From Chlorobaculum tepidum TLS (GTDB taxonomy: Bacteria > Bacteroidota > Chlorobiia > Chlorobiales > Chlorobiaceae): 64,000 bases of DNA. The notes under the pieces are model-generated. The model did not search any database and was not told where the DNA came from. It saw nothing but the letters and a program-made list of their open reading frames with translations. Position 1 is the first letter of the stretch. Every line of letters begins with the position of its first letter. Of this stretch, positions 31,845 to 41,033 are shown piece by piece. The position numbers and the translations under genes were made by a program. Location of the stretch: assembly GCF_000006985.1 (NCBI RefSeq), contig NC_002932.3, forward strand, positions 1,413,109 through 1,477,108, given 5' to 3'.

Positions 31845-32153
31845 ATGGACAAACCGAAACATCACATTTTTGTCTGCGCGAGCTTCAGGGCACAGGGTGC
31901 GCCACAGGGGATGTGCCACAAGAAAGAGTCGCTCAACCTCATTCCCTACCTCGAAAGCGAGCTTGCCGACCGCGGCATGAGCGATGTTGCTGTCTCGGCC
32001 ACGGCCTGCCTGAACTTGTGTGAAAAAGGGCCAGTGCTGGTCGTCTATCCCGAAAATTTCTGGTACGGCGAAATCGACAGCGAAGACAAGGTCGATGAAA
32101 TTCTCGATGCGCTCGAAGAGGGCCAAGCCTGCGAGGATCACATCATCAATTAA
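31845..32153 (+). CDS. 2Fe-2S ferredoxin, thioredoxin-like (Shethna type)
   Basis: A 102-residue thioredoxin-fold 2Fe-2S ferredoxin. Ligands are C11, C24, C55 and C59 (C-X12-C-X30-C-X3-C), with the end motif ACLNLCEKGPVLVVYPE. Family members occur in nif clusters of Azotobacter and Clostridium and are thought to serve as electron carrier or protective protein for nitrogenase. It is the last gene before the strong terminator that closes the nif operon. Confidence 0.92.
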   Translation: MDKPKHHIFVCASFRAQGAPQGMCHKKESLNLIPYLESELADRGMSDVAVSATACLNLCEKGPVLVVYPENFWYGEIDSEDKVDEILDALEEGQACEDHIIN

Positions 32154-32178
32154 GAACTTCCTTTCCCTTCAGGAAGCC

Positions 32179-32229
32179 GGGGGATCTGCCATGTGTTAAC
32201 TGGAAACACACAGCATCCCCCATTATTTT
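32179..32229 (+). terminator. Terminator of the nif operon
   Basis: GGGGGAT (32179-32185) pairs with ATCCCCC (32215-32221) and an inner stem TGTGTT/AACACA extends it. ATTATTTTT follows at once. It lies 25 nt after the ferredoxin stop. Confidence 0.85.
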
Positions 32230-32236
32230 TGCCATT

Positions 32237-32260
32237 CGTTATTACTTTTATTACCTATCG
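32237..32260 (+). promoter_or_regulatory. Putative ModE operator 1, upstream of the TonB receptor
   Basis: CGTTATTAC-N7-ACCTATCG, 24 bp, shares the pattern CGYTATWAC-N7-ACMWAWCG with the elements at 32307 and 35578. Its half-sites are roughly inverted (CGTTAT against CGATAG on the other strand). It agrees at 15 of 24 positions with the modA element. Confidence 0.55.
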
Positions 32261-32287
32261 AATACCATGGAACCAAAAGAGAAAAAA

Positions 32288-32303
32288 CGGCTTGTTTTTT
32301 GCA
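32288..32303 (+). promoter_or_regulatory. Possible sigma-54 promoter of the TonB receptor gene
   Basis: CGGCTTGTTTTTTGCA has the GG (32289-32290) and GC (32301-32302) with the right 10-nt spacing. The -12 part TTTGCA is good; the -24 part CGGCTT departs from TGGCAC at three of six positions. The predicted start near 32314 would lie inside the second ModE-like element. Confidence 0.45.
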
Positions 32304-32306
32304 TTC

Positions 32307-32330
32307 CGTTATAACAAAACCTACCAAACG
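32307..32330 (+). promoter_or_regulatory. Putative ModE operator 2, upstream of the TonB receptor
   Basis: CGTTATAAC-N7-ACCAAACG, 24 bp, agrees at 17 of 24 positions with the element before modA. It ends 27 bp before the receptor ATG and starts exactly 70 bp after operator 1. Its position at or just after the likely transcription start suits repression. Confidence 0.6.
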
Positions 32331-32357
32331 ATTCATGTGTAAACCGGAATACTAATC

Positions 32358-34586
32358 ATGAAAAAAACATCTCTTATCGTCCTGTTAACCATGCTCTCCG
32401 CTACGGCAAAGGCAGAGGAAGACCCGGAATTGCTTGCCCTCCACACCTGGACGGCACCAGAAATCACGGTCTCCGGCAAAAAGGGCGACCTGCTGCAAAA
32501 CGTTACCGGCAAGGAATCCGCCGTACTCAACCCGTCGCAAATGTCGGTTTATAAAGTCATCAACATGATGCCCTCGATCAGCCAGCAGAGCGTCGATCCC
32601 TACGGGCTGGCCGACATCGTCAACTACCACGAGTCGTTCCGCTTCCGTGGCGTCGAAGCGACCGCTGGCGGCGCTCCCGGCACAACGGCCAACGTCGAAG
32701 GGCTGCCGGTCACCGGACGTCCGGGCGGCGGAGCGACGATTTACGACCTCGAAAACTTCGAGAACATCGCAGTCTATAGCGGCGTCATGCCAGCGAACAT
32801 CGGCCTCGGCATCGGTGACGTAGGCGGCAAGATCGACATGGAGATCAAGCGCCCCGAAGAAAAATTTGGCGTCACCTTCAAGCAGAGCCGGGGAAGCGAC
32901 AACTTCAGCCGCACCTACCTGCGCATCGACACCGGTGATCTCGGCGGCGGCCTGAAAGCGTTCGCATCCGGCTCGACGAGCTATGCCGAAAAGTGGAAGG
33001 GTTACGGCGCGAGCAACCGCAACAACCTGATGTTCGGCATGACCGAACAGTTCAGCGACAAGGTGAAACTCGAAGCGTTCGCCACGTACAGCAAAGGCAA
33101 CATCCACCCGTACAAAGCGCTGAGTTACGCTGAAATCCGGAATCTCGACAGCGCTTACGAAACCGATTACGGCAACAATCCGGCGAAATACGACTACTAC
33201 GGCTACAACAAAAACGAGTTCGAGGACTGGATGGTGATGGCCAACCTCGAAGTGAAAACCGGCGAAGAGTCAAAGCTGAACGTGAAGCCCTACTACTGGA
33301 GCGACAAGGGGTACTACATGGAGACCATCACGCTCAAAGACTCAAACAACAATCCGTACAACCGCATCCGCCGCTGGGACATCGACCACGACCTGAAGGG
33401 CATCCTCGCCGAATACAATACGAAGCTCGGCAAGGTCGATCTCGACTTCGGCTACCTCTACCATACGCAGGAGCGCCCCGGCCCGCCGACCTCGTGGAAA
33501 AACTACTCACTGAACGGCAATTCGCTTCAATTCAGCAATTGGGCGATCCTGTCGAACAGCTCAAGCCACGAGCTGCACGAGCCGTTTATCGAGGCAAAAT
33601 ACCGCACCGGCGGCTGGCTGCTCGAAGGCGGCGTAAAGTACGTCAACTACACCCTGCCATCGATTCTCACCTACAACACAACCGGCATCGGTGACGTCAG
33701 TTATGACGACGCGCTCGCCACCGATCCGGCCATCATCGCGGCCAAAAGCGCCGAATCGACGAAGACTTTCAGCCGTCTCTTTCCCGACGTGACGATCACC
33801 CGAAGCATTGGAGACAATTCGTCGGTGCACCTGGCCTACGGCGAAAACTACGTCACCCATGTAGATATTTACCCGTACTTCATCTCGCAGTATGCCACAT
33901 TTTCAGCTCACCACATCACCTTCCAGCAACTCTGGGACGAACGGAAGATGGAGATTTCCCGCAACATTGAGCTTGGCCTGAAGATGAACGGCAGCGGCTG
34001 GAGCATCGCACCGACCATCTATTACGCCATGCACAACAACAAGCAGGCCGTACTTTACGACCCCGATCTCGGCATCTCCTACCCGATGAACAACGCCAAC
34101 GCGAAAGGGTACGGCTTCGAGCTCGAAGCGGAGTACAAACCCTCCCGTGCCCTGAAGTGCTACGGTTCGTTCTCGTGGAACCGCTTCTACTTCGATCAGG
34201 ATATTCGCTCGGACGCACCCGGCAACCCGATCCTGGCAATCAAAGGCAACCAGGTACCCGACGCCCCAGAATTCATGGCCAAAGGGATCGTCAGTTACAC
34301 CATCGGCGAGTTCACGATTTCGCCAATCGTCCGCTACTCCTCGGCGCGTTACGGCGACGTGCAGCACCAGCAGAAAGTCGATGGCGCAACGCTCTTCGAC
34401 CTCGACCTCACCTGGAGCAAGGCAATGCTCGGCTTCAGGAACGTTGATTGCTCGCTCTCGTTCATCAATCTGTTCGACAAAAAATATGTGAGCCTGATCA
34501 GTACGTCAGATTACAAAACCCTGAACAGCTCGTACCAGCCCGGCGCCCCCTTCACGGTGGTCGCCTCGATCGCGCTGCACTACTGA
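32358..34586 (+). CDS. TonB-dependent outer-membrane receptor, possible molybdenum uptake
   Basis: A 742-residue outer-membrane receptor. A signal peptide ends at about residue 19 (SATAKA before EEDPEL). A plug domain follows (about 45-165; FRFRGVEATAGGAPGTTANVEGLP and GGKIDMEIKRP), then a 22-strand type barrel rich in Tyr and Asn, ending FTVVASIALHY with the aromatic last residue needed for barrel assembly. Such receptors take up siderophores, B12 or other metal complexes with TonB-ExbBD energy. Context is the clue: it lies between the nif operon and modE-modA, and two ModE-like sites precede it, so molybdate or a molybdenum chelate is a reasonable candidate ligand. The substrate is not shown by sequence. 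Confidence 0.88.
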   Translation: MKKTSLIVLLTMLSATAKAEEDPELLALHTWTAPEITVSGKKGDLLQNVTGKESAVLNPSQMSVYKVINMMPSISQQSVDPYGLADIVNYHESFRFRGVEATAGGAPGTTANVEGLPVTGRPGGGATIYDLENFENIAVYSGVMPANIGLGIGDVGGKIDMEIKRPEEKFGVTFKQSRGSDNFSRTYLRIDTGDLGGGLKAFASGSTSYAEKWKGYGASNRNNLMFGMTEQFSDKVKLEAFATYSKGNIHPYKALSYAEIRNLDSAYETDYGNNPAKYDYYGYNKNEFEDWMVMANLEVKTGEESKLNVKPYYWSDKGYYMETITLKDSNNNPYNRIRRWDIDHDLKGILAEYNTKLGKVDLDFGYLYHTQERPGPPTSWKNYSLNGNSLQFSNWAILSNSSSHELHEPFIEAKYRTGGWLLEGGVKYVNYTLPSILTYNTTGIGDVSYDDALATDPAIIAAKSAESTKTFSRLFPDVTITRSIGDNSSVHLAYGENYVTHVDIYPYFISQYATFSAHHITFQQLWDERKMEISRNIELGLKMNGSGWSIAPTIYYAMHNNKQAVLYDPDLGISYPMNNANAKGYGFELEAEYKPSRALKCYGSFSWNRFYFDQDIRSDAPGNPILAIKGNQVPDAPEFMAKGIVSYTIGEFTISPIVRYSSARYGDVQHQQKVDGATLFDLDLTWSKAMLGFRNVDCSLSFINLFDKKYVSLISTSDYKTLNSSYQPGAPFTVVASIALHY

Positions 34587-34637
34587 GCCGCGTTTCCCGC
34601 CCGAATATGTTCTCCTGTTCTTTCTCCGTTACACCCT

Positions 34638-34660
34638 CCCGGCGGCTGGTTCCCGCCGGG
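34638..34660 (+). terminator. Hairpin after the TonB receptor gene
   Basis: CCCGGCGG (34638-34645) pairs perfectly with CCGCCGGG (34653-34660), loop 7 nt, followed by ATTTATTC. It starts about 50 nt after the stop. The U tract is poor but the stem is strong. Confidence 0.6.
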
Positions 34661-34662
34661 AT

Positions 34663-34698
34663 TTATTCATCCGGTGTTCTATATTGCCGTATGAATAA
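34663..34698. promoter_or_regulatory. 12-bp inverted repeat before modE
   Basis: TTATTCATCCGG (34663-34674) and CCGTATGAATAA (34687-34698) are complementary at 11 of 12 positions around a 12-bp spacer. The repeat ends 21 bp before the modE start. It differs from the ModE-like pattern, so another regulator or an RNA hairpin is possible. Confidence 0.45.
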
Positions 34699-34719
34699 CA
34701 ATGCAACAGGAAAATTCGC

Positions 34720-35529
34720 GTGAGCAAAACAAAAAACCCCATCGGCATCGAAGGCTCGATCTGGTTCCAGAAATCGCAGAGCCGCTTCCTCGGCGGAGAC
34801 CGGATCGCCCTGCTTGAAAAGATCGACGAACTCGGTTCAATCAACAGCGCGGCCAAAGCGGTCGGCATCAGCTACAAAACCGCCTGGCATCTGGTGAACA
34901 TGATGAACAACCTCTCAGAAAAACCTCTGGTTGACCGCATGACCGGCGGCAAGGGCGGCGGCGGCACCGTGCTTACCCGTGAAGGGCGGCAGGTGATCGA
35001 AAAGTACCGCATCGTGCAGGAGGAGCACCGCAAGTTCGTCGAAAACCTCGAAGAGCGGCTCGGCGACACCGGCAATCTTTACCAGTTCCTACGCCGGATT
35101 TCGATGCGGATCAGCGCGCGCAACACCTTCTCCGGCGTCATCACAGAACTCACGCGGGACGCAGTCAACGCCGAAATCATCATCACGCTGAACGGCGGCC
35201 AACAGATCGTTTCGACCATCACCAATGGCGCGATCGATAACCTCGGTCTGAAAAAGGGAATGAGCGCTTACGCCATCGTCAAATCGAGCTCGGTCATGGT
35301 GGGCCGCGACCTGCAAGACAAAAAGCTGAGCGCGAGGAACATCATCTGCGGCACCGTGCAACGGGTAATCGAAGACTCTGTCAACAGCGAAATCGACATC
35401 GAAATCGGCGGCGGCAACAGCATTTCCGCCATCATCACCGAAACCAGCACCAGCAGGCTCAACCTCAAAGAGGGCGAACAAGCCTGCGCAATTTTCAAAG
35501 CTTCGGACGTGATTATCGGCGTGAACTGA
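34720..35529 (+). CDS. modE: Molybdate-dependent transcriptional regulator ModE
   Basis: Senses molybdate and controls molybdenum genes. The 269-residue protein has an N-terminal LysR-like winged helix (about 20-95; INSAAKAVGISYKTAWHLVNMMN, then TGGKGGGGTVLTREG) and two C-terminal TOBE/Mop domains that bind molybdate (about 130-195 and 205-267; SARNTFSGVITEL and SARNIICGTVQRV start the two copies). This is the full-length dimeric E. coli type. The best start is GTG with AGGAAA before it. It lies between a TonB receptor and modA, both preceded by sites it may bind. Confidence 0.94.
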   Translation: MSKTKNPIGIEGSIWFQKSQSRFLGGDRIALLEKIDELGSINSAAKAVGISYKTAWHLVNMMNNLSEKPLVDRMTGGKGGGGTVLTREGRQVIEKYRIVQEEHRKFVENLEERLGDTGNLYQFLRRISMRISARNTFSGVITELTRDAVNAEIIITLNGGQQIVSTITNGAIDNLGLKKGMSAYAIVKSSSVMVGRDLQDKKLSARNIICGTVQRVIEDSVNSEIDIEIGGGNSISAIITETSTSRLNLKEGEQACAIFKASDVIIGVN

Positions 35530-35577
35530 TAAGCAAAGCACCGACTGCACGCCCACGTCAATCAGAGTCAGGCCCAT

Positions 35578-35601
35578 CGCTATAACTAAAAACACATAAC
35601 G
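35578..35601 (+). promoter_or_regulatory. Putative ModE operator before modA
   Basis: CGCTATAAC-N7-ACATAACG, 24 bp, with half-sites CGCTAT and ATAACG in inverted order. It has the length and half-site layout I remember for the E. coli modA operator (CGTTATAT...ACATAACG). It ends 16 bp before the modA ATG, so bound ModE would block transcription or initiation. Confidence 0.7.
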
Positions 35602-35617
35602 CAATCCGCCGACAACC

Positions 35618-36364
35618 ATGTTCAAACACCTCAGAACTCTGTTTTTCGCCTTTCTGCTTGCCCTGACCACCCCCCAAGCCTTTGCTGGAGAAATCCGGCT
35701 TTCCGCCGGAGCGGGCATGAAAGAGGTGCTCGACGTGCTGTCAGGAAATTTCGCGAAAGCCCATCCCGGCACCACGTTCATCAAAAACTACGCGGCGGCG
35801 GGCGCACTCGCGATGCAGATAGAAAATGGCGCTCCGGCGGATGTCTATATCTCGGCGGATTCGAAATGGGTAGAGTACCTCATGGCAAAAAAGCTGCTCG
35901 CCCCGGCATGGATTTCGCCTTTCGCCTGGAACGAGATCGTGGTGGTTGGCAATCCGGCACTGAAGGTCTCGTCGATGAACGACCTGACCAAACTCGGCAA
36001 AATCGCGATGGGAAACCCGAACAGCGCGCCCGCAGGAGAGATGGCGATGGAGGCGATCAGATCCGCAGGCCTCGAAAATCCGCTGACCGGAAAGCTGGTC
36101 ATGACGCGCGATATGCCGCAAACCATGATGTACGCTGAAACCGGCACGGTCGACGCCGCCTTCGTTCACCTGACCGAAGCGCTGACGGCCAAAAAAGCAA
36201 AAATCCTCTTCACCGTGCCGCACAGGCTTTACACAAGAACACCATTCACCATGGCGCTAACCTCAACCGGAGCCGCCAACAGCGAAGCAAAATTGTTTTT
36301 CAATTATTTGAGGAGTACCAAAGCGAAGAGAATTCTGGAGAGGTACGGATATCTGATGAAATAG
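35618..36364 (+). CDS. modA: Molybdate ABC transporter substrate-binding protein ModA
   Basis: The periplasmic binding protein for molybdate or tungstate. The 248 residues begin with a signal peptide (cleavage after PQAFA, residue 23), then the ModA lines EIRLSAGAGMKEVLDVL, NYAAAGALAMQIENGAPADVYISAD and GNPNSAPAGEMAMEA. The usual partners modB and modC do not follow; the next gene is convergent, so the permease and ATPase must be elsewhere. A ModE-like site lies just before the start. Confidence 0.93.
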   Translation: MFKHLRTLFFAFLLALTTPQAFAGEIRLSAGAGMKEVLDVLSGNFAKAHPGTTFIKNYAAAGALAMQIENGAPADVYISADSKWVEYLMAKKLLAPAWISPFAWNEIVVVGNPALKVSSMNDLTKLGKIAMGNPNSAPAGEMAMEAIRSAGLENPLTGKLVMTRDMPQTMMYAETGTVDAAFVHLTEALTAKKAKILFTVPHRLYTRTPFTMALTSTGAANSEAKLFFNYLRSTKAKRILERYGYLMK

Positions 36365-36418
36365 CAAGAATATAGAGGAGTCCCTTCGCAAAGATCTTGT
36401 TTTCTGATCAATTGACAA

Positions 36419-36440
36419 GGGCAGCCACAAAGCGCTGCCC
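36419..36440. terminator. Hairpin between modA and relA/spoT
   Basis: GGGCAGC (36419-36425) pairs with GCTGCCC (36434-36440), loop 8 nt, between two convergent genes. Neither strand has a clear U tract. Confidence 0.5.
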
Positions 36441-36469
36441 ATATCTATCTCACATTATTTTCATCACTA

Positions 36470-38665
36470 TCAGTTCGACAACCGCTCCACGGTAAACACC
36501 CCCTGCACCTTCCGCAGCTTGTCCATCAACGTCGTCAGTTTGTCGGTGTTTTTGACAAAGATCATCAGATTGCAGGTGAAAATGCCATCTTTGGCGTTCA
36601 GGACAATGGTTCGGATGTTCGTGTCAAATTTCGAGATGACGCCGGTGATCTGGTTGGTCATGCCGATCTTGTCTTCGCCGACGATGCGAATGCCTGCCAG
36701 AAAATCGGTGTCAACCTTGCGGTTCCACGCAACCGAGACGATGCGCTCGCTTTTGACGGAGTTCTCGTTGGTGACGTTGACACAGTTCTTGCGGTGAATC
36801 TTCACCGTGCCTCCGGTGGTCACAAAGCCGATGATGTCGTCGCCCGGCACCGGATTGCAGCATTTGGCGTAGGAGTAGGAAATGTTGTTCAGTCCAGCGA
36901 TGGTTACCTCATCCTTCTGGTACCCAAGACGCTCCTGCACCTCGCGAGCGATCTCGGCGAAATCCTTGTGGGGCGCCCTGGCCTGTACGGTGCTCTCGTG
37001 AGTCTCGGCGGGTCTGTGCGGGTGGCTGATCCGCTCCAGCACCTCTTCGCTGCTGATCTGCTGTTTGGCGAGTGCGTTGAACAGATCGGCAGGGGTCTTG
37101 ATGCCATGCTGACGGATGGCACGAATGGCGTCATTTTCGGTGAAAAGCTTCTTGCTGCCAGAGAGCATCTTTTCCCAGATGCTGCGCCCCTTTTCAATCT
37201 CCTGGCGGCGCTCCTCGTTGATGGCCGCCCTGATCTTGAGTTTGGCGCGGTGCGTCACCACGATCTTCAGCCAGTCCGCCTTCGGCCTCTGACTCTTCGA
37301 GGTGATCACCTCGACGCGATCGCCCGACCTCAGCTCGGTATTCAGCCGCACGATTTTGCCATTGACCTTCGCGCCAATGCAGCCATTGCCAATTTCGGAG
37401 TGGATGGCATAGGCGAAATCGATCGGCGTGGCTCCTGCGGGCAGCACTTTCATATCGCCCTTCGGGGTGAAGACGTAAATCTCGTCATGGTAAAGGTTGA
37501 GTTTAAACCCCTCCATGAAGGCCGTAGCCGAATCGGCATCTTTGATCAGCTCCCTCGCCCACTTGAGAAATGAATCGAGCGCCGCATCGTCCTTGGAAAT
37601 CTTCTCCTTGTAGCGCCAGTGAGCCGCGACACCGAGTTCGGCAAATTCGTGCATCCGGCGTGTTCTGATCTGCAACTCGACGACATGCCCTTTTGGACCG
37701 ATAATCGCCGAGTGGAGCGACTGGTAGCCATTATGCTTCGGAATCGAGATGTAATCCTTGAAGTGCTGCGGAATGGGCGGAAACTGCTGCGTGATGTAGC
37801 CGTACACAGCGAAGCAGTCCGAAATCTTCTCCGTATCGATGATGACGCGAATGCCGTACAGATCGTGGATGTCGTCAAACTTCTTGTTCTTCATCCGCAT
37901 CTTGTTGTAAATCGAATAGAGATGCTTGGCGCGCCCCTGCAATTCGACGGTAAACCCCTGCTTTTCAAGATCATCCTTGATCGGAGCGATCATCTTGTTG
38001 AGATAGGCGACGCGCTCGTTGCGGCTCAGGCGCACTTTCTTGAGCAGGTAGTCGTACATCTCGGGATCGATGTACTTGAGAGCAAGGTTCTCCAGATCGA
38101 CCTTCATTTTACCGAGACCGAAACGGTGAGCGAGCGGCGCATAGATATCGCGCGTTTCGAGCGCCATGCGCAGGCGGCGATGCTCCGGCAGGGAGTCGAG
38201 GGTGCGCATGTTGTGCAGGCGGTCGCAGAATTTGATCAGGATGACGCGAATATCCTTGACCATCGAGAGCAGCATCTTGCGGAACCCTTCGGCCTCGGTG
38301 GTTTCGCGGTTGACCATGATTTCGGAAATCTTGGTCAGCCCCTCCACGATGTCAGCCACTTCGGCACCCAGCTCGGCGGAAATATCCTCATAGGTGTAAC
38401 CGCTATCCTCGATGACGTCATGCAGCAGCGCCGCCGCAACAGAGACGCCGTCAAGCGGCAGTTCGGTCACCAGCAGCTTGGCGACCTCGACCGGATGGTA
38501 GAAAAACGGCTCCCCGGATGCGCGTTTTTCACCCTCATGAGCCCGGTAGCACATGAAAAATGCACGCTGGATGAGCGACTCGTCGTAGTTCTTGAGGTTC
38601 GCCCGGCAAAGCCGCAATATTTCGTGCAGTTTGGAATAATGTTCCTGTTCTATCTGGGCCAGCAT
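36470..38665 (-). CDS. RelA/SpoT family (p)ppGpp synthetase/hydrolase
   Basis: Makes and degrades the stringent-response alarmone (p)ppGpp. The 731-residue long RSH protein has the N-terminal HD hydrolase domain (about 40-195) with intact HDVIEDSG, the synthetase domain (about 235-360; DLYGIRVI, HNGYQSLHS, ELQIRT), a TGS domain (about 395-455; VFTPKGDMKVLPAGATPIDFAY), a conserved linker with CCNPVPGDDIIGFVT, and a C-terminal ACT domain (about 660-731). The intact HD motif points to a bifunctional enzyme. It lies 92 bp downstream of uvrB on the same strand. Confidence 0.95.
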   Translation of the reverse strand: MLAQIEQEHYSKLHEILRLCRANLKNYDESLIQRAFFMCYRAHEGEKRASGEPFFYHPVEVAKLLVTELPLDGVSVAAALLHDVIEDSGYTYEDISAELGAEVADIVEGLTKISEIMVNRETTEAEGFRKMLLSMVKDIRVILIKFCDRLHNMRTLDSLPEHRRLRMALETRDIYAPLAHRFGLGKMKVDLENLALKYIDPEMYDYLLKKVRLSRNERVAYLNKMIAPIKDDLEKQGFTVELQGRAKHLYSIYNKMRMKNKKFDDIHDLYGIRVIIDTEKISDCFAVYGYITQQFPPIPQHFKDYISIPKHNGYQSLHSAIIGPKGHVVELQIRTRRMHEFAELGVAAHWRYKEKISKDDAALDSFLKWARELIKDADSATAFMEGFKLNLYHDEIYVFTPKGDMKVLPAGATPIDFAYAIHSEIGNGCIGAKVNGKIVRLNTELRSGDRVEVITSKSQRPKADWLKIVVTHRAKLKIRAAINEERRQEIEKGRSIWEKMLSGSKKLFTENDAIRAIRQHGIKTPADLFNALAKQQISSEEVLERISHPHRPAETHESTVQARAPHKDFAEIAREVQERLGYQKDEVTIAGLNNISYSYAKCCNPVPGDDIIGFVTTGGTVKIHRKNCVNVTNENSVKSERIVSVAWNRKVDTDFLAGIRIVGEDKIGMTNQITGVISKFDTNIRTIVLNAKDGIFTCNLMIFVKNTDKLTTLMDKLRKVQGVFTVERLSN

Positions 38666-38757
38666 GGAGGTAAGCCTCTCCGTAATAAAGAGTTGTTATC
38701 GCCTGATTTTCTATACTATTATTATGATATGAAATCGAGGCTTCAGGTCAATACTTT

Positions 38758-40818
38758 TTACTCTGTCATCTGCTCGATTCGCTCTTGAAGCATCAGAATT
38801 TCGTCACGCAGGTAGGCCGCTTTTTCGTAATCGGTCTGTTCGGCAGCCTTCTGCATCTCAGCGTTCATCTCCGCCACCATCAGCATCACATCGCTGCGGC
38901 TCATGCTGTCGAGCACACCGCGCAGCTCGAGTTCAGGGCGCTTCTGCAATCCGAGACGCTTGCGGCGATAACGCTCTTCGGCGTCCGCCACGCTGGTGGT
39001 GTTGAGCACCTGATCGACCGACTTGATGATGGAACGCGGCTCGATGCCGTGCTTTTCGTTGTACTCCCGCTGGATGCGGCGGCGGCGCTCGGTTTCATCG
39101 AGCACCTCGCGCATCGAATCGGTGATCTTGTCGGCGTAAAAAAGCACCAGCCCCTCGACGTTTCGCGCCGCACGTCCGGCGATCTGCATGAGCGATGTTG
39201 CGTCACGCAAAAACCCCTCCTTGTCGGCGTCGAGAATCGCCACCAGCGCCACCTCCGGCAGGTCGAGCCCCTCACGCAGCAGGTTGACGCCGACCAGCAC
39301 TTCGATGTCGCCTGCGCGTAGTTCGCGCAGAATCTGCATCCGTTCGAGGCTCTTGATTTCGGAGTGCAGATACTGCGAGCGCAGACCCAGCTTGCGAAAG
39401 TAGGCGTGCAGGTCTTCGGACATGCGCTTGGTCAGCGTCAGCACCAGCGACTTCTGCCCCTTGGCGATGCGCTCCCGGATTCGCGCCAGCAGGTGATCGA
39501 TCTGGCCGGCAACGGGGTGCACCTCGATTTGCGGATCGAGCAGGCCTGTGGGGCGGATGAGCTGCTCGACCACCACGCCGCCGGAGCGCATCAGCTCGTG
39601 GGCGGAGGGGGTTGCCGAAACGCAGATCACCTGCGGCACCATCTCCTCGAACTCCTCAAAGCGCAGAGGACGGTTGTCGAGCGCCGAGGGCAGCCGGAAA
39701 CCGTGCTCAACGAGCACCGTCTTGCGCGACCGGTCGCCGCCATACATGCCGCGAATCTGCGGCAGAGTAACGTGGGACTCATCGACCACAACGAGAAAGT
39801 CTTCCGGGAAGTAGTCAAGCAGGCACCACGGTCGCTCGCCCGGCTTGCGTCCGGCAATGTGGCGGGCGTAGTTCTCGATGCCGGAGCAGTAACCAAGCTC
39901 CTTCATCATTTCGAGATCGTAGCGCGTGCGCTCTTCAAGCCGCTGCGCCTCGACCAGCTTCTCTTCGGCGCGAAGGGCGTTCAGCCGCTCCGCCAGCTCG
40001 TTCTCGATGGCGAGCATCGCCACCTCCAGCTTTTCGCTGTCGGCCACGAACTGACGCGCCGGATAGATGAAGGCGTACTCATCGCGCCCGATGATCTCGC
40101 CGCTCTTGGGGTCGAAGGTGTGGATGGAGTCGATCTCGCTGCCGAAAAATTCGATGCGCAGCGCCAGCTCTTCGTGACCCGGCACCAGGTCGATCACGTC
40201 GCCGCGCACGCGGAAGCGCCCCGGCGAGAGATCGACGTCGTCACGGAAATAGTGCAGCGCCACCAGCCTTTGCAGAAACTCGTCGCGATCCAGCTCCATG
40301 CCCTGCCGCAGCTCGACGATCTGCGCCATCCAGTCCTCCGGTGAACCGAGACCGTAGATGCAGCTCACCGAGCTGACCACGATCACGTCGTTCCGCCCAC
40401 TGAGCAACGCGCTGGTCGCCCGCAGCCGGAGCCGCTCGATTTCGTCGTTGATCTTGAGGTCCTTGGCAATGTACTTGTCCAACGACGGGATATACGCCTC
40501 TGGCTGGTAAAAATCGTAGTAGCTGATGAAGTATTCCACCGCGTTGTGCGGAAAGAACTGCTTCAGCTCGCCATAAAGCTGCGCAGCAAGGGTCTTGTTG
40601 TGGCTCAGCACGAGCGTCGGACGGTTGACCTGGGCGATGACGTTCGAGACCGTGAAGGTCTTGCCCGATCCGGTCACGCCGAGCAGCGTCTGCCATCGGT
40701 CGCCTCGCAGCACCCCATCGGTCAGCGCCTTGATGGCCGAGGGCTGATCCCCCGTCGGCCCGTACGGACTTTCAAGTTTGAACTCTCCTCCCCGATGCAC
40801 AACATTCCGCATAGACAA
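38758..40818 (-). CDS. uvrB: Excinuclease ABC subunit B
   Basis: The damage-verification helicase of nucleotide excision repair. The 686-residue protein has Walker A GVTGSGKT at 47-54, the beta-hairpin region [12 protein letters not shown] near 97-108, DESH of Walker B, helicase motifs V and VI ([23 protein letters not shown]) and the C-terminal UVR domain that contacts UvrC (last 40 residues). Length is standard. An alternative ATG two codons downstream exists. Confidence 0.97.
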   Translation of the reverse strand: MSMRNVVHRGGEFKLESPYGPTGDQPSAIKALTDGVLRGDRWQTLLGVTGSGKTFTVSNVIAQVNRPTLVLSHNKTLAAQLYGELKQFFPHNAVEYFISYYDFYQPEAYIPSLDKYIAKDLKINDEIERLRLRATSALLSGRNDVIVVSSVSCIYGLGSPEDWMAQIVELRQGMELDRDEFLQRLVALHYFRDDVDLSPGRFRVRGDVIDLVPGHEELALRIEFFGSEIDSIHTFDPKSGEIIGRDEYAFIYPARQFVADSEKLEVAMLAIENELAERLNALRAEEKLVEAQRLEERTRYDLEMMKELGYCSGIENYARHIAGRKPGERPWCLLDYFPEDFLVVVDESHVTLPQIRGMYGGDRSRKTVLVEHGFRLPSALDNRPLRFEEFEEMVPQVICVSATPSAHELMRSGGVVVEQLIRPTGLLDPQIEVHPVAGQIDHLLARIRERIAKGQKSLVLTLTKRMSEDLHAYFRKLGLRSQYLHSEIKSLERMQILRELRAGDIEVLVGVNLLREGLDLPEVALVAILDADKEGFLRDATSLMQIAGRAARNVEGLVLFYADKITDSMREVLDETERRRRIQREYNEKHGIEPRSIIKSVDQVLNTTSVADAEERYRRKRLGLQKRPELELRGVLDSMSRSDVMLMVAEMNAEMQKAAEQTDYEKAAYLRDEILMLQERIEQMTE

Positions 40819-41033
40819 CTCTCGATGATAACGATGACAAATACCTCACAAAGAACTAATAACGCCTGCTTATAGTTCTTCAAGCCTCAGACACGATGTG
40901 TCAAGACCGGTTCGGCCGACGGTTTTTTCCCGTCACTTTGCCGGATTTTTCGTAATGTAGGGTTTTGTTTGAACCGGAATGAGCGGCTGGAACCATGATC
41001 GGGCTGATCTTTCTATGACCACGATGAAGAACT
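40819..41033. other. Divergent intergenic region between uvrB and the M16 peptidase gene
   Basis: About 215 bp that should hold both promoters. I see no gene, no strong hairpin and no recognisable operator. Confidence 0.5.

Noticed and set aside
32192-32210. TGT...ACA pairs after the ferredoxin gene as a possible NifA site
   Set aside because: The spacing is 11 or 9, not 10, and the bases form the inner stem of the nif operon terminator.
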